This document shows, in pieces, positions 26,439 through 34,600 of a stretch of 64,000 nucleotides of DNA. Origin of the DNA: Paracoccus acridae (GTDB taxonomy: Bacteria; Pseudomonadota; Alphaproteobacteria; Rhodobacterales; Rhodobacteraceae); contig NZ_BMIV01000008.1 of NCBI RefSeq assembly GCF_014642735.1, positions 1 to 64,000 on the forward strand, written 5' to 3'. Position numbers and translations under genes: made by a program. The notes below the pieces were generated by a model. The model saw only the letters and a list, made by a program, of their open reading frames with translations, was not told where the DNA came from and ran no database searches. Every line of letters starts with the position of its first letter. Positions within the stretch are counted from its first letter, which is position 1.

Positions 26439-26610
26439 GAGGCCCTGTCTTGCAGTGCGACCTTCCGTGTTCGACACCAATGAAGTTGTGAAAGCAACAC
26501 GGATGCAAGTTCGGCAAGTATCCTCGTCTCCTTTAGAGCGCCGGACTGAGAACTGGCGGCAGATATGACCAAGGCCCTAGCCGGATAGCGCGTCGGCTTG
26601 GACGGCATCT
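26439..26610 (+). pseudogene. Remnant of a second IS30-like element (left end and start of transposase)
   Basis: From 26439 the sequence aligns base by base with the left end of the intact IS30: the old repeat (GCCCTGTCTTGCAGTGCGAC against GCGCTATCCTGAAATGCGAC, 15 of 20) and the leader. It then aligns with the first 36 codons of the transposase: ATG at 26503, MQVRQVSSSPLERRTENWRQI against MKVRFSHLSLSERRKIERWRQM. It has a stop after 21 codons and frameshifts, then GCGCGTCGGCTTGGACGGCATC as the last match. Similarity ends at about 26610. It is a dead 5' fragment of a related but not identical element. Confidence 0.75.
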
Positions 26611-26809
26611 TGATAGACCTTGCTGCCGGCTGGAAGCTGGGCGAAATCGTTTTTCCAAGGCCGGTTCGGCATGTCTGTGCCACAAAGGCATGGGCGGCGC
26701 CTTCGCTGGATCGTTTCAGCAGGACGCCGGGAAATCGGTGCCTGGCCTTGGACCACGTCATCACCTTGGACAGTTCGGGCGCAAGATCGTGGCCGCTGGA
26801 TGACACATT
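26611..26809. other. 199-base stretch with no recognisable gene
   Basis: Lies between the IS30 remnant and the stop of the LOV histidine kinase. Frames on both strands are open in part, but none gives a protein I recognise, and base use is less GC-rich than the flanks. It may be further debris of the old insertion. Confidence 0.4.
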
Positions 26810-28264
26810 CTATCTGTTCTTCGTTGCAGAACCCGTCAGGGCCATCATGGATGCACGAAGTTCGAAATGTATCCCCTGCGGCCGATACTCCACACCCGCG
26901 CTGCCCTCGACAGTGGCTGACAGGACCTTCTCGATCATGCGGCTGCCAAAGCCGGTTCGGGTCGGCGGCGTCACCTCGGGGCCGCCGATCTCGTCCCAGG
27001 TCAACACGAACTCGCTCTCGTTGACGCTCCATTCGATACGCACCCGGCCGCTGTCGCCCGAAAGGGCCCCATACTTGAGCGCGTTTGTGGCAAGCTCGTG
27101 CAGCGCCAGCGTCAGCGCGCTGCTGACGGCATGCCTGATCTCCAGATCGGAGCCAAAGTAATGGATGCGGCCGTCGGCATTGAACGGGCGCAAGGCACGC
27201 TCCACCGTCTGCCGCAGACCGGCTACATCCCAATCATTCTCCGCAAGAATGTCATGGGCGCCGCTGAGTGCCTCGATCCGCTCGGCGACGATCTTTCGCA
27301 TCTCGTTCGAGGGCAGTTCTGCGCGAAGCGACTGGCTGACGATGGACTGAACGGTCGCCAGCGTGTTCTTGATGCGATGGTTCATCTCTTGCGTCACCAA
27401 TGCCCTATAGGCCTCCGCCTCCTTGCGCTCTGTGATGTCGAGAGAGATGCCACTGAGGGTGACAGGTCGATGGGCGTCGTCAAAGCGTGTCTTTGCCCGG
27501 ATTTCGATCCAGCGCAGGCCCCCCTGAGGCAGGTTGATCCGGTACTCGATATGAAAGTTCCCGTCCGACTCGAACGCAGCGTGGAGAGTTCGCTGCCAGC
27601 GTTCATAGTCTTCGGGGTGGATGGAGGACTGCAGGTCCTGATATCCGAACTCGTCGCTTGGGCCGCGTCCAAAGTTTGCCTTGCACAAAGCAGACACGAC
27701 AAGCCGTTGGTTCTGTATGTCCAAGGTCCAGGTGCCAAGACCACCCGCCTTCAAGGTGAAATGCAGCCGGTCCTCGGCAGCGATCAGATCGGCAATCCGA
27801 CGTTGCGCATCCTCCTCGGAAGACCCGTCAGCCGCCAGTCCGGCGATCTTGTCCTTCGTGACATCAAGTTGCGAGGCGAAGAAATAGGTCAGGTCATCGC
27901 CATCGAAGACCGGCGACACAAGGACCCGGTTCCAGAAGATGCCGCCGTCCTTCTTGTAGTTCAGCAGTTCCACCTCGACCGGAACGCGCCTTGCGATGGC
28001 CTGACGCAAGCGATCAACGTCATCGACATTGGTGCCGGGACCCTGAAGAAAACGGCAGTTGCGGCCCAGGGTCTCCTCTCGCGTATATCCCGTCAGCCTG
28101 CCGAAGGCGTCATTGACGAAGACGATCGGATTGTCGGGCTGCCGCGGATCGGTGATGAGCATGGGCATCCGCGTGGCGCGCATCGCCGCCGCAAAAGGGT
28201 CGGAGCTTGCCTTGGTGCGGTGAATTTCAAGATCAATACGGCGTTCTTCGGAAGGATTGCTCAT
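26810..28264 (-). CDS. LOV-PAS-HWE blue-light sensor histidine kinase
   Basis: 484 aa, soluble. The N-terminal LOV domain (about 25-140) has the photoactive Cys70 in GRNCRFLQG, plus NDAFGRLTGY and the FWN flavin-contact region. A second PAS domain spans about 165-280. The kinase part is of the HWE type: phospho-acceptor His296 in EMNHRIKN, LALHELATNALKYGALS as N-box, WDE in LTWDEIGGPEV, and GFGSRMIEK. Intact LOV residues predict a flavin-cysteinyl adduct on blue light. HWE kinases of this build act in light or general-stress responses in alphaproteobacteria. It is divergent from the kaiC-like operon, which includes a receiver-only response regulator, a plausible partner by position. Confidence 0.93.
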   Translation of the reverse strand: MSNPSEERRIDLEIHRTKASSDPFAAAMRATRMPMLITDPRQPDNPIVFVNDAFGRLTGYTREETLGRNCRFLQGPGTNVDDVDRLRQAIARRVPVEVELLNYKKDGGIFWNRVLVSPVFDGDDLTYFFASQLDVTKDKIAGLAADGSSEEDAQRRIADLIAAEDRLHFTLKAGGLGTWTLDIQNQRLVVSALCKANFGRGPSDEFGYQDLQSSIHPEDYERWQRTLHAAFESDGNFHIEYRINLPQGGLRWIEIRAKTRFDDAHRPVTLSGISLDITERKEAEAYRALVTQEMNHRIKNTLATVQSIVSQSLRAELPSNEMRKIVAERIEALSGAHDILAENDWDVAGLRQTVERALRPFNADGRIHYFGSDLEIRHAVSSALTLALHELATNALKYGALSGDSGRVRIEWSVNESEFVLTWDEIGGPEVTPPTRTGFGSRMIEKVLSATVEGSAGVEYRPQGIHFELRASMMALTGSATKNR

Positions 28265-28701
28265 TTATACCGCGGATCAGGGTTCCAGTCGTTCCCCGAG
28301 TGCTACGCGTAATGCACATCGGTGTCACGCCCGCAGGTCTTGCAGCGCAGATTGCCGGGTGAATTTGCCTGAATCCAGGTCTTAGGCTTTTCGGATCCCC
28401 TGCCCTGCCCGCATCCAAGGAAGGGATATCGGGCGTGCGCGCCCAGGGCATTCAAGGGATCGCGCGTCCGGTATCGCCAATCCCCTCCCCCTGGAACAGA
28501 AAGCGGTTCTCTGCCAGAGACATGCGGTAATCTGCCGGTTATGGCAGCCAACCCCCCTGCCCGGCAGGCTAAACGCATCATTCAGCATCGTCGGGGCGTC
28601 GCCCGCCCGGCATGCGGGCATGTTCCTTGATCCACCGACACTTATCAGGTGGAGCAAGTGCTGCTAACGCGATAGGTGGCTTGCATCCAAGGCGCGTCTG
28701 G
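28265..28701. other. Divergent intergenic region between the LOV kinase and the kaiC-like gene
   Basis: About 440 bases without a convincing gene. A minus-strand 92-codon frame (28303-28581) ends with a CxxC pair (RCKTCGRDTDVHYA), which could be a small zinc-ribbon protein or a remnant, but it has no clear ribosome site and I do not call it. A promoter-like pair is at its right end (listed separately). Confidence 0.35.
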
Positions 28702-28727
28702 GGAACGTGCTGAAAGAAGATGAGTTC
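28702..28727 (+). promoter_or_regulatory. Possible general-stress (EcfG-type) sigma-factor promoter
   Basis: GGAAC at 28702-28706, then 16 bases and AGTTC (from 28723), fits the GGAAC-N16/17-GTT pattern of alphaproteobacterial EcfG promoters. It sits about 70 bases before the chosen kaiC-like start. It overlaps the upstream ATG at 28720, which favours the later start. Motif match only. Confidence 0.35.
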
Positions 28728-28794
28728 ATCATGGAAGCAGTCTGGGCCTTCTTTATCCAGACCGGCCGCTTTTTCAGGACAGGGCATCGCCAAC

Positions 28795-30309
28795 ATGCGC
28801 GAGACGAGCGGGGTCGATCCCCAGAAAAGACTGCTGACCGGAACATCCGGCCTTGATGCTGTCTTGCGCGGGGGATTGACCCCGTCGCGACTTTATCTTG
28901 TCGAGGGAACCCCCGGCTCTGGCAAGACGACCTTGGCGCTTGCGTTCCTGCTGGAAGGGCGCAGCAACGGTGAACGAGGCCTTTACATCACCCTGTCCGA
29001 AACCGAGAACGAACTGCACGCGGTCGCGCAGTCGCATGGCTTTACCCTGGAGGGGATCGACGTCTTCGAGATCCTCACCGAAGACGAATTCGGGGCGGAT
29101 TACGAACAGTCTCTCTTGCATCCCAGCGAGGTCGAGCTGGGCGAAACGGTCCGCGGCATCTTCGAACTGGTCGAGAAGACCGATCCGGCGCGGGTGGTGC
29201 TGGACAGCTTGTCCGAACTGCGGCTTCTGGCGCAAAATCCGCTTCGCTATCGTCGGCAGATCCTGGCGCTGAAGCATTTCTTCGCCCGCAGGAACTGCAC
29301 CGTTCTCATGCTGGATGACCGGACGGCCGAACCCGGGGATCTGCAGCTTCATTCGATCGCTCATGGGGTGATCTCGCTGGAACAGATGGCCAATGATTTC
29401 GGATCCGAGCGGCGCAGGCTGCGTGTGATCAAGATGCGTGGGCTTCAGTATCACGGAGGCTATCACGACCTGACGATCGAACGGGGCGGAGTCTGCGTCT
29501 ATCCCCGTCTGATCGCGGCCGATCATCACCGCAGCTTTTCCAGCGAACCCGTCACGACCGGCATTGATGAACTGGATGCGCTTCTGGGCCAGGGGCTGTT
29601 TCCGGGAACGAATACCTTGCTGGCCGGACCGGCCGGCGCGGGCAAGACCACGACAGCCGTACGCTGCATGATCGCCGCGATGAGGCGCGGCCAGAAGGCC
29701 GCCTATTTCCTGTTCGACGAACGGCTTGCAACATTGCTGATCCGGTCCAAGGCCTTGAACATGGATCTGCAACCCTTCATCGACAACGGGCTTCTCGAGA
29801 TCAGGCAGATCGATCCGGCCGAACTGTCGCCGGGCGAATTTGCCGGCGCCGTCCGCGACGCGGTGGAAAGGGATAATGCCCGCCTTGTGGTGATCGACAG
29901 CCTCAATGCCTATCTGCACGCAATGCCCAGCGACAACTTCCTTGTCCTGCAGATGCACGAATTGCTGAGCTATCTGGCGCAGCAGGGTGTGGTGTCGTTG
30001 ATGATCCTGGGGCAGCATGGCGTCATGGGCGACCTGCGTGCCGATCTCGACATCAGCTACCTGGCCGATACGGTGGTGATGCTGCGCTTCTTCGAGGCAG
30101 AGGGCGAGGTGCGCAAGTCCATCGCGGTGATCAAGACGCGCACGTCCGATCACGAACGGACGGTCCGTGAATTGAAGATCGATGGGAACGGTCTTGCGAT
30201 CGGGAAGCCGATCCGGAACTTCATGGGCCTCCTTTCCGGGACACCGATCCTGGTTCCGACGGCTGGCGGTCCCGCACCTCTGGATCAAGACGAGACGTGC
30301 CCATCGTGA
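28795..30309 (+). CDS. kaiC: KaiC-like double RecA-domain ATPase
   Basis: 504 aa. Two tandem RecA/KaiC ATPase domains: the first P-loop EGTPGSGKTTLA (about 35-46), the second GPAGAGKTTTA (about 277-287), each with paired Glu and Walker B residues (VVLDSLSEL, LVVIDSLNA). In clock KaiC the autophosphorylation pair is Ser-Thr; the matching site here is Ser421-Tyr422 (DISYLADT). No kaiA or kaiB is in the window. Alphaproteobacterial KaiC-like proteins are usually linked to stress or light signalling with HWE kinases, as here. Its frame overlaps the following kinase gene by 13 bases. The start ATG at 28795 is favoured over 28720 by the conserved N-terminus and promoter position, but is not certain. 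Confidence 0.9.
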   Translation: MRETSGVDPQKRLLTGTSGLDAVLRGGLTPSRLYLVEGTPGSGKTTLALAFLLEGRSNGERGLYITLSETENELHAVAQSHGFTLEGIDVFEILTEDEFGADYEQSLLHPSEVELGETVRGIFELVEKTDPARVVLDSLSELRLLAQNPLRYRRQILALKHFFARRNCTVLMLDDRTAEPGDLQLHSIAHGVISLEQMANDFGSERRRLRVIKMRGLQYHGGYHDLTIERGGVCVYPRLIAADHHRSFSSEPVTTGIDELDALLGQGLFPGTNTLLAGPAGAGKTTTAVRCMIAAMRRGQKAAYFLFDERLATLLIRSKALNMDLQPFIDNGLLEIRQIDPAELSPGEFAGAVRDAVERDNARLVVIDSLNAYLHAMPSDNFLVLQMHELLSYLAQQGVVSLMILGQHGVMGDLRADLDISYLADTVVMLRFFEAEGEVRKSIAVIKTRTSDHERTVRELKIDGNGLAIGKPIRNFMGLLSGTPILVPTAGGPAPLDQDETCPS

Positions 30310-31787
30310 TCGGCCGCCCGACAGACCCGCGGCAAGACCCGGATGCGGCAACCGACGGACGATTGTCGGTCGTGGTCCTGGCGCCGCGGGGGCGGGATGC
30401 CGCCGTGGCCGTCGATCTGTTGGGCAAGGTCGGGATCCCTTCGATCGTCGTGCGCGACATCGGCGGACTGGCCTCGTTGATCGGGGACTGCATCGGGGTC
30501 GCGCTTGTCACGGAGGAGGCCTTGGCCGCGGGAACGGGCGACCGGCGGTTGATCGAGGCATTGTCCGGTCAACCGTCTTGGTCGGATGTCCCGTTCATCG
30601 TCCTGGCAAACGGCACCGTACACCACCGCCCTGCCCGCGCAGGAATGGCCATCGACGCCTTGCAGAACGCCGTCCTGCTGTCGCGTCCCCTTCACGCCGA
30701 GGAGCTGGTGCGATCTGTCCGTTCGGCGCTCAAGGCACGGGCCCGGCAGTACGAGGCCCGGGACCGGATGCAGGAATTGCAGATGCGAGAGGCCCAGCTT
30801 TACGAAAGCGAGGCCAAGTTCCACGCGATCGCCGACTCGGTCGACCAGATCATCTGGTCCACGCAGCCGGACGGATACCATGACTATTACAACAGCCGCT
30901 GGTATGAATTCACGGGCATGCCGCAGGGTTCGACCGATGGTGAAAGATGGGCGGACCTGTTCCATCCCGATGATCTTTCAAGAACCTGGGAACGCTGGCG
31001 TCACAGCCTGGAAAGCGGGCAGCCGTACGAGATCGAGTATCGCCTGAAGCATCATTCGGGCGAATACCGTTGGGTTCTTGGCCGCGCTCAGCCCGTCCGC
31101 GATGCGGAAGGACGGATCATCCGATGGTACGGCAGTTGCACCGACATCAACCGGATCAAGCTTGAAGAAGAACAACGTCGGCTGATGCTGGGCGAGATGA
31201 ACCACCGGGTCAAGAATTCGATGGCCATGGTCCATGCGATCGTGTCCCAGACCCTGCGGCAGGCCGAAAGCCTTGACGACGCCCGGACCTCGATCCAGTC
31301 TCGGGTCGGCATGATGGCCCAGGCGCATGATCGCCTTGTGAAAGCGACCTGGACCGAAACGTCGATCACCGAGGTGATCGAGGCTGCGCTGACCCCCCAC
31401 CGCATGAAGGACGGCCGCATCATCCTTGAAGGCCCCGACTTGCCGATCGGGTCGAAACAGGCCCTGGCCCTGACAATGGCGCTGCACGAACTGGCCACGA
31501 ACGCCGCGAAATATGGCGCCCTGTCGAATGACGGAGGCCATGTCCGCGTCCAGTGGTGCGAGACGCCCTGCGGCAATGAGCGTGAGTTCCACTTGAACTG
31601 GACCGAGGCGGATGGTCCGCCGGTCGCACCGCCGTCCCGAAAAGGCTTCGGAAGCCGCATGATCGAACAGGCACTGGCCGGATACTTCAACGGATCGGCG
31701 GAACTGATCTACAAACAGGATGGTTTGGTTTTCGAACTGAGAGCTCCGTCAGAGGGCCTGTCTCAGCAAGACAACGGCTTCGTATAA
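30297..31787 (+). CDS. PAS-HWE sensor histidine kinase with N-terminal receiver-like domain
   Basis: 496 aa, soluble. Residues about 20-145 have the alternating pattern of a receiver-like fold (LSVVVLAPRGRDAAVAV, then LSRPLHAEELVRSVRSAL at its end, where a CheY Lys-Pro would be), but lack a clear phospho-acceptor Asp, so it is probably a pseudo-receiver. A PAS domain follows at about 180-295 (FHAIADSVDQIIWSTQPDG). The HWE kinase part has His in GEMNHRVKN, LALTMALHELATNAAKYGALS, WTE in LNWTEADGPPV, and GFGSRMIEQALA. The start is GTG (30297), inside the end of kaiC. A receiver-only protein follows after 22 bases, so the three form one operon. Confidence 0.92.
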   Translation: MPIVIGRPTDPRQDPDAATDGRLSVVVLAPRGRDAAVAVDLLGKVGIPSIVVRDIGGLASLIGDCIGVALVTEEALAAGTGDRRLIEALSGQPSWSDVPFIVLANGTVHHRPARAGMAIDALQNAVLLSRPLHAEELVRSVRSALKARARQYEARDRMQELQMREAQLYESEAKFHAIADSVDQIIWSTQPDGYHDYYNSRWYEFTGMPQGSTDGERWADLFHPDDLSRTWERWRHSLESGQPYEIEYRLKHHSGEYRWVLGRAQPVRDAEGRIIRWYGSCTDINRIKLEEEQRRLMLGEMNHRVKNSMAMVHAIVSQTLRQAESLDDARTSIQSRVGMMAQAHDRLVKATWTETSITEVIEAALTPHRMKDGRIILEGPDLPIGSKQALALTMALHELATNAAKYGALSNDGGHVRVQWCETPCGNEREFHLNWTEADGPPVAPPSRKGFGSRMIEQALAGYFNGSAELIYKQDGLVFELRAPSEGLSQQDNGFV

Positions 31788-31809
31788 ACAGACCGAGCAC
31801 AGAGCAGTC

Positions 31810-32184
31810 ATGGAACGGACACAGCAGCCCTGCCCAGCGGTCCTTGTGGTGGAAGACGAAGTCCTGATCCGCATGGAGGCGGTGGACATGCTGCAGGATG
31901 CGGGCTTTCGCACCTTCGAGGCAAGGTCGGCCGATGCAGCGTTGGTTGTCCTGGAAAGGGAAACCGGCATCGCGTTCCTGTTCACCGATGTCGATATGCC
32001 TGGTTCCATGAACGGTCTGGATCTGGCCGCTCGTGTCAGCAAGACCTGGCCTCATATCCATATCATCATCGCGTCGGGGATGCTGGATGCAGCGCAAGAG
32101 GACCTTCCGCAAGGCGCCTGCTTTTTCCCGAAACCATACCCGACAAGCGAGATCGTTCAGAAGATGTGCGAACTGGGCCGGTAA
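31810..32184 (+). CDS. Single-domain response regulator
   Basis: 124 aa, a receiver domain with no output domain. The acidic pair is in VVEDEV (D16 with its neighbours), the phospho-acceptor is Asp60 in LFTDVDMPG, and the conserved Lys is in FFPKPYP. Such receivers act by binding other proteins or as phosphate relays or sinks, common with HWE kinases. It is the last gene of the kaiC-like operon and may take phosphate from either of the two nearby HWE kinases. The partner is inference. Confidence 0.93.
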   Translation: MERTQQPCPAVLVVEDEVLIRMEAVDMLQDAGFRTFEARSADAALVVLERETGIAFLFTDVDMPGSMNGLDLAARVSKTWPHIHIIIASGMLDAAQEDLPQGACFFPKPYPTSEIVQKMCELGR

Positions 32185-32531
32185 TCAGCGTAGCTGGTCC
32201 GGCCGATATTTCACAGCCTGTGTTTCGGGCCGGCAAGCGTCATCAAAGGGCTGTCGCCTGGACGATCATGAACGTCCTGCACCATACGACGTCCGGCGAA
32301 GGCAGCGCGACCACCTGTCACCTGCAATGAATCCCACGGGGCACGCGGAAGCCGTCGGTGTCGGTTGTTGCTGCAGGTGCTTGGCTGTTCCGAAAAGCCT
32401 GCTGAAGCAGCGCATGAAAACGCGCGTCAGCCTTGCCTGACGATGCAAGATAAAGCGGGCGCGGGGTAGCCTGTGCCATGATCCATCAATGGGGCCGAAC
32501 CTTGGTGGTTCTGATCGCATGGCTTGCATGT
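32185..32531. other. Intergenic region with no clear feature
   Basis: 347 bases between the response regulator and the end of the minus-strand Gly-rich gene. A small imperfect hairpin (CGTCAGCCTTGCCTGACG, 32425-32442) may terminate one or both neighbours. No ORF with a ribosome site is convincing. Confidence 0.4.
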
Positions 32532-34400
32532 TCAGTCCCGACCCCCTTTTCCGCCACCGTTCCCATTACCGCCGCCGTTCCCATTGCCGCCGCCGTTTCC
32601 GTGACCACCACCGTTCCCATTACCGCCGCCGTTCCCATGTCCGCCGCCGTTCCCATGTCCACCACCGTTCCCGTGTCCACCACCGTTGCCGTGGCCGCCG
32701 CCGCCGTTCCCGTGTCCACCGCCATTTCCATTGCCGCCGCCGTTCCCCTTACCCCCATCGTTTCCTTTTCCGCCGCCATTCCCATGGCCACCACCGTTTC
32801 CTCTGCCGCCGTCGCCTCCCTTGTCGCCGCCACTGTCCCTTCCATCACCATGGCCCCCGGCGCTACTGCCTCCATTTCCGCGGCCGCCGCCATCGCTGCC
32901 GGCACGACCGCCACCGTTCCCACCGCTGTTCCCACCGCCACTGGCATGGCCGCCGCCTGCACCGGTTCCCTTGCCGCCACCGTCTCTGCCTTCCCCGGCT
33001 CTACCCTCGTTCCCCCGGCCGGTGGTGTGTCCGGTTCTCGCGGCATCGCCTGCCGTGCTGTTCCTGGCGCCGGCCAGATTGCGGCTGTTCGTGGTCCGCG
33101 GCCATTCATTGTCTCCCCTGCCAAAAAGGGACCGGCGACGGCCTTCCGCTGCTTGGGGTGCCTCAGCGCCATTCCTGTCAATGTTGGTTCGGCTTGACTG
33201 TGGATCGCTTCTGCGCGCGACGACCGGCTTGGGTTTCGGGGGCGCTCCCTGACCGCCTAGCCACAGTTCCAGATATCCCTCCTCGGGGGAGGGTGTGAAG
33301 CTGACGAAGTCCCGTGCCGTTGTATCCAACGAGGCTGCAAGTTCCTCGGCCGCCTTCCGATCCTGGGGATGGAAATACCGGACATGGGTTTCGCCGATCG
33401 TGAAGGGCGTGGACGCCTCTTGGGCCGACCATCCCGCTTGGGCAAGCCGCGCCATGGTTTCGTTCCGCCCTTCGGCCGCCAGGCGCTCGGGGACGTAAAC
33501 GGCCAGACGCAAGGCTGGCGTTTCCGGCAAGATCGGCAGTTGCCGAGGCCCGGCATCCATGGCCGAGGCATCGGGCCGGGCAAGCTGCGACGGCGACAGA
33601 AACAGAGTCTGCTCTGCCTCTCCGACGACCGCGCCGGGTGCCAGTGCCGCAACCTCCTGGCTTGCCTCAAGGTCGGGCTGTTCGAAAGCGGAAGCAGGGG
33701 TGGACATTGCCGACATGCTGGGCGCAGAACCCGCCGTCGCCACGACGGGCAACTCCAGCCCAAGCGCGGATGGAGCAGACAGGGTTTCGATGGGCGCGAA
33801 AGCCGTCGCCGGCGGATCAGCCGGGGGAACAATCTCTGGCTCCTGAAACTCCGCTGCCGAGGGTGCCGACATGACCGGCATGACATGGGAAAGTGCCGTG
33901 TCCACGGAAAGGCCAGCCAAGGAGACCGGCGGTTCACCCAACCCCCGAAGATCACCCCCGTCGGGGCGAGTTGCGCCAAGACTGACGAGAGAGGCACCCG
34001 CAAGACCGCCAATGACAAGCCCGAACAGCATCGGATGCACTCTGCCGACAAAGGCAAGCCTGCCCATCGCCTGGGTGCAGGTGGCAAAGGCCAAGGGCAG
34101 ACCGAAAGGACGCGGCGCGACGCTTGCGGCCTTTGGCTGCCCGTCCTTTGCAATGCGCATCAGCGCCGCCCCCTTGGCGGGCGGCCAGGCGGCAGGCAGG
34201 TCAGCGCGCCCGGAAGATCTGGCGGACCCGCCTTCGACCGTCCGGCGCTGATCTTCCGCACGCTGCCGCAAGACTTTTTCCCGCTTGGCGCGGGCAGCCG
34301 CTACCCGTTGCTTCCATTCTTCTGGATCATAGGGAAGAAATCTGGCAGCCGGAGCATCAGCGGCAGGCTGGTGCTGCGGTTCTGGCGCATGCTGAACCAT
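32532..34400 (-). CDS. Membrane-anchored protein with SPOR-like region and Gly/Asn repeat tail
   Basis: 622 aa. A basic cytoplasmic N-terminus (EEWKQRVAAARAKREKVLRQ) precedes one membrane helix (about 122-140: FGLVIGGLAGASLVSLGA) and a long Ala/Pro-rich periplasmic linker. At about 290-375 is a domain (LRLAVYVPERLAAEGRNETM onward, THVRYFHPQDRKAAEELAAS) with the look of a SPOR-like or peptide-binding fold seen in related envelope proteins. The last 150 residues are hydrophilic and Gly-rich, ending in fourteen GNGGGX units. The start ATG at 34400 has GGTGGTACAGTC upstream. The function is unknown. Next to a SleB-type hydrolase on the same strand, a cell-wall role is plausible. Confidence 0.75.
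   Translation of the reverse strand: MVQHAPEPQHQPAADAPAARFLPYDPEEWKQRVAAARAKREKVLRQRAEDQRRTVEGGSARSSGRADLPAAWPPAKGAALMRIAKDGQPKAASVAPRPFGLPLAFATCTQAMGRLAFVGRVHPMLFGLVIGGLAGASLVSLGATRPDGGDLRGLGEPPVSLAGLSVDTALSHVMPVMSAPSAAEFQEPEIVPPADPPATAFAPIETLSAPSALGLELPVVATAGSAPSMSAMSTPASAFEQPDLEASQEVAALAPGAVVGEAEQTLFLSPSQLARPDASAMDAGPRQLPILPETPALRLAVYVPERLAAEGRNETMARLAQAGWSAQEASTPFTIGETHVRYFHPQDRKAAEELAASLDTTARDFVSFTPSPEEGYLELWLGGQGAPPKPKPVVARRSDPQSSRTNIDRNGAEAPQAAEGRRRSLFGRGDNEWPRTTNSRNLAGARNSTAGDAARTGHTTGRGNEGRAGEGRDGGGKGTGAGGGHASGGGNSGGNGGGRAGSDGGGRGNGGSSAGGHGDGRDSGGDKGGDGGRGNGGGHGNGGGKGNDGGKGNGGGNGNGGGHGNGGGGHGNGGGHGNGGGHGNGGGHGNGGGNGNGGGHGNGGGNGNGGGNGNGGGKGGRD
32547..32801 (-). repeat. 18-bp tandem repeat (minisatellite) coding for GNGGGX
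   Basis: Fourteen copies of an 18-base unit code for Gly-Asn-Gly-Gly-Gly-X, where X is His, Asn or Lys. One copy carries an extra Gly codon (GNGGGGH) and one has Asp for Gly. The period is a multiple of three, so copy-number change would alter tail length without frameshift. It is not a CRISPR: there are no unique spacers. Confidence 0.9.
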
Positions 34401-34600
34401 GACTGTACCACCAAAATCCGCGCCATCCTGACGCGTCCATTGGCAGGATAGCATTTTTCGCCTTCACGCGCAAAGCTGTGGGGACGTGGCGCGCGATCGA
34501 CGGCGGTTATCCGCAGGGCAGGCGCGCGGTCAGCACCTGCCCGGTCCAGCGGGCTTGAACCCGGGAACACGGAAGCCGCCGCGCGGCATCATGCGAAGCA

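Noticed and set aside
28303..28581. 92-codon minus-strand frame with a CxxC pair
   Set aside because: Starts without a ribosome site, has poor codon pattern over most of its length, and only the last 12 residues look protein-like.
32478..33298. Plus-strand frames over the Gly-rich gene, and a possible CRISPR array
   Set aside because: The repeats are contiguous 18-base units with no spacers, and the minus strand gives a coherent protein; the plus-strand frames are shadows.
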